64,000 nucleotides of DNA from Bradyrhizobium sp. 141 (GCF_023074055.1 NZ_JADPKR010000013.1:558001-622000); one strand, 5' to 3'. Counted from the first letter of the stretch, positions 42,855 through 53,949 are shown. The notes: generated from the sequence alone by a model not told the origin. Program-made: numbers and translations.

Positions 42855-43925
42855 ATGAATGACCACACGCGGCTCCGCGACGGCCATGCGCCGCACGGTG
42901 AGCTGGGGTCGATGGCGGCGGTGGCGTTGGCCACCGAACCGGCCGTTGGCGCGCACGCGTCGGGAACCGGCGTCTATGCGGCGCTGGACCTCGGCACCAA
43001 CAATTGCAGGCTGCTGATCGCCTGTCCGACCCAGGATGGCTTTCGCGTCGTCGATTCCTTCTCGCGCATCATCCGGCTCGGGGAGGGTGTCTCGGCGACC
43101 GGCTGCATCAGCGATGCCGCCATCGAGCGCGCCATCGCCGCGCTCAGCATCTGTCGCGACAAGATCAACTTACGGAAAGCGCGGCGGTTGCGGCTGATCG
43201 CAACCGAGGCCTGCCGCGCGGCCTCGAATGCGGAGGGTTTCCGCAGCCGTGTCGCGGCCGAGACCGGCATCGAGCTCGAGGTGATCGACCGCGAGACCGA
43301 GGCCGCGCTCGCCGTGCTCGGCTGCTCGCCGCTGGTCGACCCGAGGGGGCGTGGCGCGATCCTGTTCGACATCGGCGGCGGCTCGACCGAGCTGGTGCGG
43401 ATCGAGCGCGACCCGGAAAATCCGGAGCCGCGCATCAAGGCCTGGATGTCGATCCCCTATGGTGTGGTGACGCTCGCCGAGCAGTTCGGCGGCCGCGACG
43501 TGACGCCGGAGATTTATGCTGCGATGGAGCAGGTGGTCGCGAACCACGTCGCGCCGTTCGCGGAAGAGCATGGCGGCGATCTCGCCGACATGCACCTGCT
43601 GGGCACATCAGGCACGGTGACGACGCTCGCCGGTATCCATCTCAACCTCGCGCGCTACGACCGCCGCCGCATCGACAGCATCTGGATGAACGATTCCGAC
43701 ATCACCGCGACCATCAACAAGCTGCTCGGCATGAGCTACGAGGAGCGCGCCGGCAACAACTGCATCAGCGTCGAGCGCGCCGATCTCGTGCTCGCCGGCT
43801 GCGCCATCCTCGATGCCATCAGGCGCGCCTTTCCGCTGCCGCGCCTGCGCGTCGCCGACCGCGGCCTGCGCGAAGGCATGCTGGTCGAGATGATGCGCGA
43901 GGACGGCGCGCTCAGGAGCTGGTGA
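42855..43925 (+). CDS. Ppx/GppA-family exopolyphosphatase/pppGpp phosphatase
   Basis: 356 residues from the ATG at 42855; in-frame starts at 42795 and 42744 are possible but add low-complexity residues. The actin-like ASKHA fold shows [16 protein letters not shown] (about residues 37-52), [27 protein letters not shown] and [14 protein letters not shown]. The short form ends after the core domain and lacks the HD-like C-terminal half of E. coli Ppx, as is common in alphaproteobacteria. It degrades polyphosphate or the pppGpp alarmone. The next gene, rlmE, begins 1 bp after its stop, so they are coupled. Confidence 0.9.
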   Translation: MNDHTRLRDGHAPHGELGSMAAVALATEPAVGAHASGTGVYAALDLGTNNCRLLIACPTQDGFRVVDSFSRIIRLGEGVSATGCISDAAIERAIAALSICRDKINLRKARRLRLIATEACRAASNAEGFRSRVAAETGIELEVIDRETEAALAVLGCSPLVDPRGRGAILFDIGGGSTELVRIERDPENPEPRIKAWMSIPYGVVTLAEQFGGRDVTPEIYAAMEQVVANHVAPFAEEHGGDLADMHLLGTSGTVTTLAGIHLNLARYDRRRIDSIWMNDSDITATINKLLGMSYEERAGNNCISVERADLVLAGCAILDAIRRAFPLPRLRVADRGLREGMLVEMMREDGALRSW

Positions 43926-43926
43926 G

Positions 43927-44613
43927 ATGGCCAAGGACACCACCGGCCGCTTGCACGTCCAGGTCAAGACCGGCGGCAAGCGCAAATTGTCGTCAAAGCT
44001 CTGGCTGGAGCGCCAGCTCAACGATCCCTATGTCGCCAAAGCCAAGGCGGCCGGCTATCGCTCGCGCGCGGCGTTCAAGCTGCTCGAGATCGACGACAAG
44101 TTCCGGTTTCTGAAGTCCGGCATGGCCGTGGTCGACCTCGGCGCGGCTCCCGGCGGCTGGAGCCAGATCGCCGCCAAGCGCGTCGGCTCCGCGGAGGGCA
44201 AGGGCAAGGTCGTCGCGATCGATCTGCTCGAGATGCCCGAGATTCCCGGCGTCGATTTCGCGCAGCTGGATTTCATGGAGAATGACGCGCCCGCGAAGCT
44301 GACCGCGATGCTCGGCGGCGGCGCCGACATCGTGATGTCCGACATGGCCGCCAACACCACCGGCCACCGCAAGACCGACCAGCTCCGCATCGTCGGCCTG
44401 GTCGAAACGGCGGCAGCCTTTGCCTGCGACGTGCTCAAGCCCGGCGGCACGTTTTTGGCAAAAACGTTCCAGAGCGGCGCCGATGCCGATCTGCTCGCCC
44501 AGCTCAAGCGCGACTTCGCCACCGTGCGCCACGTCAAGCCCGCCGCGAGCCGGCAGGATTCTTCGGAGCGCTACGTGCTGGCGACGGGATTTCGGGGCGG
44601 GGCGCAGGAGTAG
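43927..44613 (+). CDS. rlmE: 23S rRNA 2'-O-ribose methyltransferase RlmE (FtsJ)
   Basis: 228 residues. Motifs of the FtsJ/RrmJ family: [22 protein letters not shown] (catalytic Lys region, about residues 38-60), [18 protein letters not shown] (SAM-binding), [16 protein letters not shown] (catalytic Asp), and [13 protein letters not shown] (catalytic Lys). The C-terminus has [19 protein letters not shown] with the conserved Glu. RlmE methylates U2552 in the A-loop of 23S rRNA during late 50S assembly. The pairing with ppx-like upstream in one transcript is common in rhizobia. The N-terminal 30 basic residues are a typical alphaproteobacterial extension. Confidence 0.93.
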   Translation: MAKDTTGRLHVQVKTGGKRKLSSKLWLERQLNDPYVAKAKAAGYRSRAAFKLLEIDDKFRFLKSGMAVVDLGAAPGGWSQIAAKRVGSAEGKGKVVAIDLLEMPEIPGVDFAQLDFMENDAPAKLTAMLGGGADIVMSDMAANTTGHRKTDQLRIVGLVETAAAFACDVLKPGGTFLAKTFQSGADADLLAQLKRDFATVRHVKPAASRQDSSERYVLATGFRGGAQE

Positions 44614-44630
44614 CTACAAACTCCGTCATC

Positions 44631-44698
44631 GTAGCCCGCATGAAGCGAAGCAGAATGCGGGGCCGCTCCCGGATTTCGCTGCGCTCGATCCGGGCTAC
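44631..44698. repeat. palindromic repeat, 'gtagcccggatggagcgaagc' family, copy 2
   Basis: gtagcccgcatgaagcgaagc (44631-44651, arms slightly diverged) is inverted against gcgctcgatccgggctac (44681-44698). It is shorter than copy 1 (28810-28898) and copy 3 (62279-62382). It lies between the convergent rlmE and drug-exporter genes. Confidence 0.82.
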
Positions 44699-44707
44699 AG
44701 GAAATCG

Positions 44708-46198
44708 CTACCCCAGCCTTTGATCCCGCACGTCCTGCGTATCCTCGCTCGCCGCCTTGACCGCCGCCTTCTCGGCGCCCTTGCCGGCGCCTTTGCGGCT
44801 CGCGATCTCCACGGCCTTGCGGCCGGAGATCTCGTGGCCGGCATCAGCGGGCATCTGCCAGAAGAACCAGCTCGATGCCGCCGAGGTCAGCGCGATCACG
44901 ACAAAGGCCGGTGCGAACACGGTGGCGTCGATCTCGCCGACATGGTTGAACCACATGGTCGTTTCCACGCAGGCCGCGCCGACCGCCACGCCGGCCGAGA
45001 CCGCCAGCTGCTGGTTGACGCTCACGAGGGTGGTGGCGCGGCTCATCTGCGCGGTCTCGACGTCGGCATAGGCGACCGTGTTGATCGCGGTGAATTCCAG
45101 CGAGCGGAAGAAGCCGCCGACCACCAGGATCACCATGATGATGAGCAGCGGCGTCGTCACCGTGAACAGCGCGCAGACGCCGAGGAAGAACGCGCTGACG
45201 ATCGCGTTCACCGTCATCAGGTTGCGGAAGCCGAAGGTGCGGATGATGCGCGCGGCCAGCGTCTTCATGCCCATCGCGCCGAGCGAGGAGGCGAAGGTGA
45301 CGAGGCCGGAATGGAACGGCGACAGCCCGAAGCCGATCTGCATCAGGAGCGGAAGCAGGAACGGCAGCGCGCCGATGCCGAGCCGGAACATGAAGCCGCC
45401 AAACACGGCTGCGCGCAGTGTCGGCAGGTTCAGGAGCGAGAAGTCGAGCACTGGCGAGCCCGTGCGCCGGGCGTGCAGGACATACAGCGTCATCGCAATC
45501 GCGCCACCCACGACCAGGGCGGCGACCGTGCTCCACGGCAGCAGGTTCAGTCCGGCAACAGAGAGTCCGAATGCGATGCCGGCAAGCCCGATCCCCGCGA
45601 GCACCATGCCGTAGAGATCGAACGGCTCCTGAGTCTCGCTCTTGATGGGATCGATGAAGCGCAGCGCCATGAAGATGCCGAGCAGCCCGATCGGGATGTT
45701 GATCAGGAAGATCCAGTGCCAGGAGGCGTAGGTGGTGATGAAGCCGCCGAGCGGCGGGCCGATCACCGGGCCGATCAGGGCAGGGACCGTCACCCAGGCC
45801 ATCGCATTGACCAACGCGCTCTTGTCGACCGAGCGCAGCAGCACGAGGCGCCCGACCGGCGTCATCATGGCGCCGCCCATGCCCTGCAGGATGCGCGCGA
45901 ACACGAAATCGGTAACCGAGGACGACAGCGCACAGCCAACCGAGCCGACCATGAACACCCCGACCGCAATCGCAAACACCATCCGCGCGCCGAACCGGTC
46001 GGCGGTCCAGCCGCTCGCCGGGATGAACACCGCGAGCGACAGCAGATAGGAGGTGATCGCGAGCTTGAGGGTCAGCGGACTTGTGCCGATGTCAGCCGCG
46101 ATCGCCGGCAGCGAGGTGGCGATCACCGTCGAGTCCATGTTCTCCATGAAGAGAGCAGTGGCCACGATCAGCGGAATGATGCGTTGCTTGTCGACCAT
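44708..46198 (-). CDS. DHA2-family MFS multidrug exporter (EmrB/QacA type)
   Basis: 496 residues from the ATG at 46198. Fourteen membrane helices are expected, as in the DHA2 branch. The first helix carries LFMENMDSTVIATSLPAIAADIG (motif D1-like LDxTIVNVALP), followed by SGWTADRFGARMVF (motif A), and motif C near TPVGRLVLLRSVDKSALVNAMAWVTVPALIGPVIGPPLGGFI (in pieces), the antiporter motif. A longer frame starting at 46288 has no ribosome site. The C-terminal tail is Lys/Ala-rich. It probably exports hydrophobic drugs or dyes by proton antiport; no EmrA partner is adjacent. Confidence 0.88.
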   Translation of the reverse strand: MVDKQRIIPLIVATALFMENMDSTVIATSLPAIAADIGTSPLTLKLAITSYLLSLAVFIPASGWTADRFGARMVFAIAVGVFMVGSVGCALSSSVTDFVFARILQGMGGAMMTPVGRLVLLRSVDKSALVNAMAWVTVPALIGPVIGPPLGGFITTYASWHWIFLINIPIGLLGIFMALRFIDPIKSETQEPFDLYGMVLAGIGLAGIAFGLSVAGLNLLPWSTVAALVVGGAIAMTLYVLHARRTGSPVLDFSLLNLPTLRAAVFGGFMFRLGIGALPFLLPLLMQIGFGLSPFHSGLVTFASSLGAMGMKTLAARIIRTFGFRNLMTVNAIVSAFFLGVCALFTVTTPLLIIMVILVVGGFFRSLEFTAINTVAYADVETAQMSRATTLVSVNQQLAVSAGVAVGAACVETTMWFNHVGEIDATVFAPAFVVIALTSAASSWFFWQMPADAGHEISGRKAVEIASRKGAGKGAEKAAVKAASEDTQDVRDQRLG

Positions 46199-46315
46199 GA
46201 CGGATTGGTAATGAAAATCGGAAGGAAGGGGTGCTTGCGGCTTATCACCGCCGCCGGCCCGCGACCATTGTGGATCGACGCATAGCACCTAAATCCTGCG
46301 TGACCTCAGGTGTGA

Positions 46316-48118
<1,803 letters not shown>

Positions 48119-48147
48119 TCGCCGGTCGCGCTTTCAGCGCCGGTCTC

Positions 48148-48284
48148 GTGCCCCGGACGCAGCGCAGCGCTTCTTCAGCGGTGCGCTGCAGAGCCGGGGC
48201 CCATCGCTCGACTGGAGTGCGTGTTGCTTTCTGGGTCCCGGCTCTGCGCAGCAGCGCAAGAGCGCTGCAGCGCGTCCGGGACAC
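48148..48284. repeat. long palindromic repeat, 'gtgccccggacgcagcgc' type
   Basis: The left half (from 48148) gtgccccggacgcagcgcagcg ... gcagagccggggccc is mirrored by gggtcccggctctgc ... gctgcagcgcgtccgggacac (to 48284). The two halves, about 60 bp each, would form a long imperfect stem. It follows guaB and fills the 273 bp gap to the next gene. Confidence 0.85.
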
Positions 48285-48391
48285 GGGAGATGCGCATGAC
48301 GAAACGCCATCACGCTCCTCCGCTTTTGTATTGACGCAGCTACCTCCCTCCGCTTCCGTCCACGTCGAAAGACAATCAGGAGGAAGCCATC

Positions 48392-49414
48392 ATGTCCCAA
48401 GCAAAACGCATCGTTCTCGCCGCGCGTCCCGTCGGCGAACCCAAGCCATCCGATTTCCGTATCGAGGAATTCGCAGTGCCGACGCCTGCGGCAGATGAAG
48501 TCCTGCTGCGCACGATCTGGCTGTCGCTCGATCCCTATATGCGCGGGCGCATGAGCGATGGCCCGTCCTACGCGGCTCCGGTGCCGATCGGCGGGGTGAT
48601 GGAAGGCGAGGCGGTCAGCGAGGTCGCGGCGTCCAACAATCCCGACTTCGCCAAGGGCGACATCGTGCGCATCCGCTCCGGCTGGCAGACGCACGCGATC
48701 TCGAACGGCAAGGGCCTGGCCAAGGTCGATCCCAAGCTCGGGCCGATCTCGACCTCGGTCGGCGTGCTCGGCATGCCCGGCATGACCGCGTATACGGGCC
48801 TGCTCGACATCGGCAAGCCGCAAGCCGGCGAGACCGTCGTCGTTGCCGGTGCCTCCGGCGCGGTCGGCTCGGCCGTCGGCCAGATCGCGAGGATCAAGGG
48901 CGCGCGTGCAGTTGGAATCGCCGGCGGCAAGGACAAGTGCAACTACGTGGTGCGGGAGCTCGGCTTCGATGCCTGTATCGATCATCGCGACCCTGATCTC
49001 GCCGCGAAGCTGAAAGATGCCTGCCCGAAGGGCATCGACGTCTATTTCGAGAATGTCGGCGGCGCCGTGTTCGAGGCGGTGTTCCCGCTGCTCAACCCGT
49101 TTGCCCGCGTGCCGGTCTGCGGCCTGATCGCGCACTACAACGACACCGAGGCCAAGCCGCCGAAATGGGCCGCCAGCATGATGCGCGCGACGCTGACCAA
49201 GCGGCTGACCTTCCGCGGCTTCATCGTCTCTGATTTCGCCAGCCGCCACGGCGACTTCCTGCGCGACATGTCCACCTGGGTCCGCGACGGCAAGGTCAAG
49301 TACAAGGAGTTCGTCACCGAGGGCCTGGAGAGCGCACCCGGCGCCTTCATGGGGCTGCTGAAGGGCGCTAATTTCGGCAAGCAGCTGGTCCGGGTCGGGC
49401 AGGACAAGGCCTGA
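48392..49414 (+). CDS. NADP-dependent medium-chain oxidoreductase (prostaglandin reductase/CurA type)
   Basis: 340 residues, start preceded by AGGAGGAAG. A zinc-free MDR protein: the N-terminal PTPAADEVLLRTIWLSLDPYMRGRMSDGPSY is the signature of the leukotriene B4 dehydrogenase/CurA subgroup; the Rossmann part has VVVAGASGAVGSAVGQIARIKG (about residues 148-169) and GIAGGKDKCNYVVRELGFDACIDHRD. It ends with the usual YKEFVTEGLESAPGAFMGLLKGANFGKQLVRVG (in pieces). It would reduce alpha,beta-unsaturated carbonyls using NADPH. The physiological substrate is unknown. It has no obvious operon partner. Confidence 0.9.
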   Translation: MSQAKRIVLAARPVGEPKPSDFRIEEFAVPTPAADEVLLRTIWLSLDPYMRGRMSDGPSYAAPVPIGGVMEGEAVSEVAASNNPDFAKGDIVRIRSGWQTHAISNGKGLAKVDPKLGPISTSVGVLGMPGMTAYTGLLDIGKPQAGETVVVAGASGAVGSAVGQIARIKGARAVGIAGGKDKCNYVVRELGFDACIDHRDPDLAAKLKDACPKGIDVYFENVGGAVFEAVFPLLNPFARVPVCGLIAHYNDTEAKPPKWAASMMRATLTKRLTFRGFIVSDFASRHGDFLRDMSTWVRDGKVKYKEFVTEGLESAPGAFMGLLKGANFGKQLVRVGQDKA

Positions 49415-49567
49415 CCTGCCGCGTCCGCCCCAAGGGAGGGGGCGGGCATGGTTAACAAAGAGTGACCGATCGGCCACACCTGTTCCGCAAAAACCGCAGG
49501 TGTGACCGTCGGTTCATTGACCCCAAGCCGAAGACGTTGAATCATCGCGCATATTTCAGGTGTTGCG

Positions 49568-49867
49568 ATGTTAGAGATCAGTGTTTTCTGCGTTATCCTG
49601 CTTGCCGCTGGCTATTGGCTGGCCATGTTCGTCATGGGCCGCCATGACGACGTCATCCATGGCAAGTTCGTCCATGTCGATGAGCAGGGCGATTTGACCC
49701 GTCCCTCGATGCCGGCACCGCCCCCGCCGTTCCCAAAGCGCCCGGTCAAGGCCGCGCAGCCTGCCAGGCATCCGCCTGCGAATAATCTGGCGGCCAAGCC
49801 GGTGAACAGCGAGGCGCTGCAATCCTTGCTCGCCGCAATCCAGCAGGACCTCAAGAGCGTCGCCTGA
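49568..49867 (+). CDS. small membrane-anchored hypothetical protein
   Basis: 99 residues. The first 23 residues form one hydrophobic helix (EISVFCVILLAAGYWLAMFVMG), then a Pro-rich linker (MPAPPPPFPKRPVK), and a helical C-terminus (LQSLLAAIQQDLKSV). It would be anchored in the inner membrane with a soluble tail. I do not recognise a family; similar small proteins are common in Bradyrhizobium. It is convergent with the metallophosphoesterase, 13 bp apart. Confidence 0.6.
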   Translation: MLEISVFCVILLAAGYWLAMFVMGRHDDVIHGKFVHVDEQGDLTRPSMPAPPPPFPKRPVKAAQPARHPPANNLAAKPVNSEALQSLLAAIQQDLKSVA

Positions 49868-49880
49868 GCCGCCAGGTGCG

Positions 49881-50723
49881 TTAGTGCTCGCCGCCCATCT
49901 GGGCGAGGAGTTCCTCGACGTCGACATCGACCTGGCCCGCCGCCCTGACGTGGCGAACCTCGAAACTGTCGGGTCGGAAGCGATATTCGACCAGGCCGAC
50001 TTCCTTGATCGCGATCCGGTCTTGGCGCTGATCGTTGATGACGAAGCCGGCCGATGGCGCCCAGACATGGCGGGTGCGGCGCCAGGTGAAATCGCGCCGC
50101 TGGTGCACGTGGCCGCTGGCGATGAGCCGCAGATCGACATGCGCGAACATCTCGATCAGCCGGGCCCGCGCCGGCTGCGGCACGTAGCGGATCGAGGTCT
50201 CCGGCGTCTCGGGGTCGTTGGGCAGGTTGAGAAACACAGGCTTGTGCAGGAACAGCGCGACCGGCCTGCCGTTCGTATGCGCAATCTCGGAAGCCAGCCA
50301 GTCGAACTGTTCGGCCTCGAAGGCAAGCCCTGAATTCATCACCAGCGTATTGAGGCCGATGAAGCGCCAGCCGGCGGCCTCGAACGCCCAATGATCTTCG
50401 CCGATGATGTCGCAGAATTGCCGGCGATGCGCTTCGGTGACCGGCGGCTTTGGTGCCGGCCCGATCGCGGTCGGATTGTCGCCGATGTCGTGATTGCCGG
50501 GGAGGTAGCGGCACGCGACGGGCAGAGCGTCGTGCAGGCCCTTTGCAAAGACGACGTCATCGCGGCCGGTCGGCCCGTCGAAGGAGACGTCGCCGCTATT
50601 GATGACAAGGTCGGGCCTGTCAGCATCGATGTGCTCGCAAACGCGATGGAAGTTGGCGACCAGGCCGGGGAAGCGCCGGCCGAGATGGGTGTCGGAAATC
50701 TGAGTCAGGCGAAATTCGGACAT
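49881..50723 (-). CDS. metallophosphoesterase (cyclic-nucleotide phosphodiesterase-like)
   Basis: 280 residues from the ATG at 50723 (MSEFRLTQISDTHL); the longer frame lacks support. The five calcineurin-type motifs are readable: QISDTHLGRR (D-x-H), INSGDVSFDGP (GD), YLPGNHDIGDNP (GNHD), the FLHKPVF His, and ASGHVHQRRDF (GHxH). These bind the two metal ions. The family includes cAMP phosphodiesterases (CpdA) and other phosphodiesterases; the real substrate is not clear. It lies 69 bp downstream of a membrane protein gene on the same strand. Confidence 0.88.
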   Translation of the reverse strand: MSEFRLTQISDTHLGRRFPGLVANFHRVCEHIDADRPDLVINSGDVSFDGPTGRDDVVFAKGLHDALPVACRYLPGNHDIGDNPTAIGPAPKPPVTEAHRRQFCDIIGEDHWAFEAAGWRFIGLNTLVMNSGLAFEAEQFDWLASEIAHTNGRPVALFLHKPVFLNLPNDPETPETSIRYVPQPARARLIEMFAHVDLRLIASGHVHQRRDFTWRRTRHVWAPSAGFVINDQRQDRIAIKEVGLVEYRFRPDSFEVRHVRAAGQVDVDVEELLAQMGGEH

Positions 50724-50792
50724 GCGATCATCGTACCCGTTGTCGCGCGTCGGAACGATGACGGCGCGGGCATGGATCGCAACGAACAAAGT

Positions 50793-51407
50793 TTAAAGCA
50801 CGCGGTAGCGGATCGTGTAGGCGTCCTGCGGCGCCACGGAGCCGGCGCGCGGCGAGGCGATGCGGTCGGCGAGGTGCCAGGGACCGAACTCAACGGAGCG
50901 ATGCGGCTCGGCAGGCAGACGGAGACGGAACTCGAAAATGCCCTTGCCGGGCAGGTTCACGACCAGCACGCGGTCCGCGGTGCGGTGGTTGAGCGCGACC
51001 GCGCCGCGCAGCATCGTGCGGCCGTCGGAGAGGTCGCGCACGCCGTCGACCAGCGCCAGCGTCTGGTTGCGGTCGGTGTGCAGTTCGATCTGGGTGTCGG
51101 TCGCCGCCGTCAGCATCTCCCGGGGCATGCGGATCTCGAACTCGACCGCGGGCTTGGAGGGATTGAGGCCGAGATAGGCGAGGGCGGCGTGGCGCATGTC
51201 GTAGGCAGCAAAGGCGAACAGGGCGACCGCGGCGAGCGTCGCAAGGCCATGCCTGGCAACGTCCCGCCAGGTCCGGTAGCTCAGGCGGAAGTACACCGTC
51301 ATCGCCAGCGCGACCGCGAGCGCCACCGCGATACCTGATAGCGCCGACATCAGGATACCGAGCCGGCCGTCGGCGGATTCGGTCCAAAGGCTGGTCAGGG
51401 TGGTCAT
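50793..51407 (-). CDS. membrane hypothetical protein with two N-terminal helices
   Basis: 204 residues. Helix 1 is about residues 18-40 (ILMSALSGIAVALAVALAMTV), helix 2 about 54-68 (LATLAAVALFAFAAY); the last 130 residues form a soluble, strand-rich domain (EFEIRMPREMLTAATDTQIEL, VLVVNLPGKGIFEFRLRLP). The final segment VAPQDAYTIRYRVL suggests a beta fold. I do not recognise the family. It could face the periplasm. It is probably co-transcribed with the metallophosphoesterase. Confidence 0.6.
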   Translation of the reverse strand: MTTLTSLWTESADGRLGILMSALSGIAVALAVALAMTVYFRLSYRTWRDVARHGLATLAAVALFAFAAYDMRHAALAYLGLNPSKPAVEFEIRMPREMLTAATDTQIELHTDRNQTLALVDGVRDLSDGRTMLRGAVALNHRTADRVLVVNLPGKGIFEFRLRLPAEPHRSVEFGPWHLADRIASPRAGSVAPQDAYTIRYRVL

Positions 51408-51568
51408 GGCGCCATCTCGCCTCGGGGCCCCCGAAAGGGGGCGAAATCGCTTTAACTATCGGTGGTTGGTCGCAAGACCGGGAAGGCCGGTTCAACTGGT
51501 TGATTGTCAGGACGAGGAGCGGCGGCTAATGGACGGTCCGGCGGCCTCCGCCGGATGGGAAAGCTCAG

Positions 51569-51991
51569 ATGTCCGTTCAAATGGTCTTGCTGCCGGTCTT
51601 CGTCCAGATCGGGCTCACCTTCGCGCTTCTGATCGGCATGGTCTTCGCGCGCCGCAAGACGCTGGTCGCGGGCGAGACGAAAATCCGCGACATCGCGCTC
51701 GGCGAGCCCAACTGGCCCAAGGGCGCCACACAAATCGCCAATTGCTACCGCAACCAGTTCGAGCTGCCGGTGCTGTTCTACGTCCTGATCGCGCTGGCCT
51801 TGCCCTTGCGCCGCGCCGATCTCTTCATCGTGCTGATGTCCTGGGTGTTCGTGGTGACGCGCTTTGCCCATGCCGGGGTCTTCGTCTCCTCGAACGATCT
51901 CGGCCGGCGCTCCATGGTCTGGCTCGCCGGCGTGCTCGTGCTGCTGGCGATGTGGATCTACTTCGCCTTGAAGCTCTTGTTGCTGATCTAG
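51569..51991 (+). CDS. MAPEG-family membrane protein
   Basis: 140 residues with four predicted helices. The MAPEG pattern appears as NCYRNQFELPVLFYVLIALAL (about residues 56-76, the E-x-P motif after an Asn/Arg region) and TRFAHAGVFVSSNDLGRR. Eukaryotic MAPEG proteins use glutathione in leukotriene and drug metabolism; bacterial relatives of this short type have no settled function. It precedes the rRNA methyltransferase gene by 36 bp on the same strand. Confidence 0.82.
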   Translation: MSVQMVLLPVFVQIGLTFALLIGMVFARRKTLVAGETKIRDIALGEPNWPKGATQIANCYRNQFELPVLFYVLIALALPLRRADLFIVLMSWVFVVTRFAHAGVFVSSNDLGRRSMVWLAGVLVLLAMWIYFALKLLLLI

Positions 51992-52027
51992 GCGCTTGCC
52001 CGCCAATGCTGATCTGAAAGATTGAGA

Positions 52028-53326
52028 ATGACCCCCGCTGCCCGGCTGTCCGCAGCCATGGAACTCATCGATACCATCGAGAAAGACCGCGTGCCCGCGG
52101 CCAAGGCGCTGAAGGAGTGGGGCACCGCGCACCGCTTTGCCGGTTCCGGCGACCGCGCCGCCATCGCCGGCCTCGTCTGGGACGTGCTGCGCCGCTACGC
52201 CTCGAGCGCGTTCCTGATGGATTCCGACACCGCGCGTGCCAGGCTGATCGGCATGCTCCGGCTGGAGCGCAACATGGACACGGCGACGATGGGCGCGTTG
52301 TTCGACGGCAGCCGCTTTGCGCCGGCGCCGCTGAGCGAGGCCGAGGAGGGCGCGCTCGCCTCGCGCTCCCTCGCGGATGCGCCTGCCGCGATCGCCGGCG
52401 ACTATCCCGAATGGCTGGATCCGCACCTTGCAAAAGTGTTCGGCGAGGACCGTGCGGCGGAAGCGGCCGCGATGGCGAGCCGGGCGCCGCTCGACCTGCG
52501 CGTCAACACGCTAAAATTCAATCGCGACAAGGCAATGCAGTCGCTTGCTCATCTTCATGCGAAACCGACGCCTTGGTCCGCAACGGGCCTGCGCATCGAG
52601 CTTTCGGCCGACGCGCGCAACCCCGGCATCCAGGCCGAGGAGGATTTCATCAAGGGCGGAATTGAAGTGCAGGATGAGGGATCGCAGCTCGCGGCCCAAC
52701 TCACCGCGGCAAAACCCGGCGAGCAGGTGATCGACCTCTGCGCGGGCGCGGGCGGCAAGACGCTGGCGCTCGCCGCCTTGATGCAGGGCAAGGGCCGGTT
52801 GATCGCGACCGACAGCGACAAACGCCAGCTCGCGCCGATCCACGAACGGCTGTCGCGCGCCGGCGTCCACAACGCCGATGTCCGCACGCCCAAGGGCGAG
52901 GCCGATCCGCTGGCCGACATCCGCGGCACCGCCGACCTCGTCGTGATCGATGCGCCCTGCACGGGAACCGGAACATGGCGCCGCAATCCCGACGCCAAAT
53001 GGCGCATGCGCCCGGGTGCGCTGGAGATCCGCCTGCGCGATCAGGCCGAGGTGCTGGAGCGCGCGGTGCCGCTGGTGAAGGCGGGCGGCCGCATCGCCTA
53101 CATCACCTGCTCGGTGCTATCAGAGGAGAACGGCGAGCAGGTGAGGGCCTTCGTCGCGCGCCATCCCGAGTTCGCGGTCGTCCCGCCCGAGCAGACCGCG
53201 AGCGTGCTGTGGGACAAGGCGGAGGATTTTGGCGAGGCCGCGCTGCGGTCGGACGAGGGCTGGCTGTTGACGCCGCGGCGAACCGGAACGGATGGGTTCT
53301 TCGTTTCGGTGCTGCGGAAGGCGTAA
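52028..53326 (+). CDS. RsmB/NOP-family class I SAM-dependent RNA methyltransferase
   Basis: 432 residues from the ATG at 52028; a TTG two codons upstream is less likely. An N-terminal NusB-like helical part (about residues 1-130) precedes the methyltransferase fold: VIDLCAGAGGKTLALAALM (SAM site), DAPCTGTGTWRRNPDAKW with the PC motif Cys, and the catalytic YITCSVLSEENGEQV with the TC motif Cys. Two such cysteines mark m5C-RNA methyltransferases. E. coli RsmB modifies C967 of 16S rRNA, and the alphaproteobacterial members are annotated likewise. The order guaB ... methyltransferase ... guaA is conserved in relatives. Confidence 0.9.
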   Translation: MTPAARLSAAMELIDTIEKDRVPAAKALKEWGTAHRFAGSGDRAAIAGLVWDVLRRYASSAFLMDSDTARARLIGMLRLERNMDTATMGALFDGSRFAPAPLSEAEEGALASRSLADAPAAIAGDYPEWLDPHLAKVFGEDRAAEAAAMASRAPLDLRVNTLKFNRDKAMQSLAHLHAKPTPWSATGLRIELSADARNPGIQAEEDFIKGGIEVQDEGSQLAAQLTAAKPGEQVIDLCAGAGGKTLALAALMQGKGRLIATDSDKRQLAPIHERLSRAGVHNADVRTPKGEADPLADIRGTADLVVIDAPCTGTGTWRRNPDAKWRMRPGALEIRLRDQAEVLERAVPLVKAGGRIAYITCSVLSEENGEQVRAFVARHPEFAVVPPEQTASVLWDKAEDFGEAALRSDEGWLLTPRRTGTDGFFVSVLRKA

Positions 53327-53330
53327 GTTC

Positions 53331-53416
53331 GTAGGGTGGGCAAAGGCGCGAAGCGCCATGCCCACCATTTGCCCGATGTTGAAAGGCGTGGGCACGCTTC
53401 GCTTTGCCCACCCTAC
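53331..53416. repeat. palindromic repeat, 'gtagggtgggcaaag' family, copy 2
   Basis: gtagggtgggcaaaggcgcg (from 53331) is inverted against cgcttcgctttgcccaccctac (to 53416), with an inner pair gcccacca / gtgggc. Its arms match copy 1 at 22949-23037 almost base for base; the loops differ. It begins 4 bp after the methyltransferase stop. Confidence 0.88.
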
Positions 53417-53462
53417 GGCACCGCGCCTGACGCGACGGCCCGTTCCACACTCCCCAAAAACA

Positions 53463-53494
53463 AAAGCCCCGCGAACCGAAGCTCGCGGGGCTTT
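53463..53494 (-). terminator. intrinsic terminator of the cold-shock gene
   Basis: AAAGCCCCGCGA (53463-53474) and TCGCGGGGCTTT (53483-53494) form a perfect 12-bp stem with an 8-nt loop. T-rich sequence lies on both sides (ctttctttttc on the plus strand, cttttgttttt on the minus), so it can stop transcription from both directions. It is 52 bp after the end of cspA. Confidence 0.85.
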
Positions 53495-53545
53495 CTTTTT
53501 CTAACGTTCTGCCGGTACGTCCGTGGTCAGAACGCTGAGCGGGCG

Positions 53546-53755
53546 TTAGCCGACGCGGAGATTGTCAGCCGACGACTTGCCGCTGCGACGATCGGCGACG
53601 ATGTCGAACGAGACCTTCTGACCCTCGTTGAGGGAGGAGAGGCCAGCGCGCTCGACGGCGCTGATGTGCACGAACACGTCCTTCTGGCCGTCGTCCGGCT
53701 GGATGAAACCATAACCCTTTTGGGTGTTGAACCACTTCACGGTGCCCATAGCCAT
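53546..53755 (-). CDS. cspA: CspA-family cold-shock protein
   Basis: 69 residues, the full size of the family. RNA-binding motifs RNP1 (KGYGFIQ) and RNP2 (VFVHIS) are intact in [43 protein letters not shown] precedes the first ATG; a second ATG two codons on is possible. Cold-shock proteins melt RNA structure and act as RNA chaperones. A consensus-like promoter, a leader of about 160 nt and an intrinsic terminator frame a monocistronic unit. Alphaproteobacteria usually have several paralogues, so cold-inducibility is inferred from the leader only. Confidence 0.95.
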   Translation of the reverse strand: MAMGTVKWFNTQKGYGFIQPDDGQKDVFVHISAVERAGLSSLNEGQKVSFDIVADRRSGKSSADNLRVG

Positions 53756-53949
53756 GGGAATTTCCTTTAGTTAGTTAGAGAGAGTACGCACGTGGACCGG
53801 TACGCAGCATTGCGCCCATAGCCCTGTTCAGTCGATGTTTGGAGAAGTCATCTGAAGCGTGCGCGCCCGTCAGCAACGAAGCGAAGCGGCCCAGTCGTTC
53901 GGCCAAGTATCGATGATCACAATATAGCGAGAATTTGGGGCCAGTTCAA
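53756..53949 (-). promoter_or_regulatory. promoter and long 5' leader of cspA
   Basis: On the minus strand TTGAAC (53944-53949) and TATATT (53921-53926) are separated by exactly 17 bp, a near-consensus sigma-70 promoter. Transcription would begin near 53914, giving a leader of about 160 nt before the ATG at 53755. Long structured leaders of this size control cspA-type mRNAs in other bacteria through temperature-dependent folding. The stretch shows no reading frame of its own. Confidence 0.65.
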
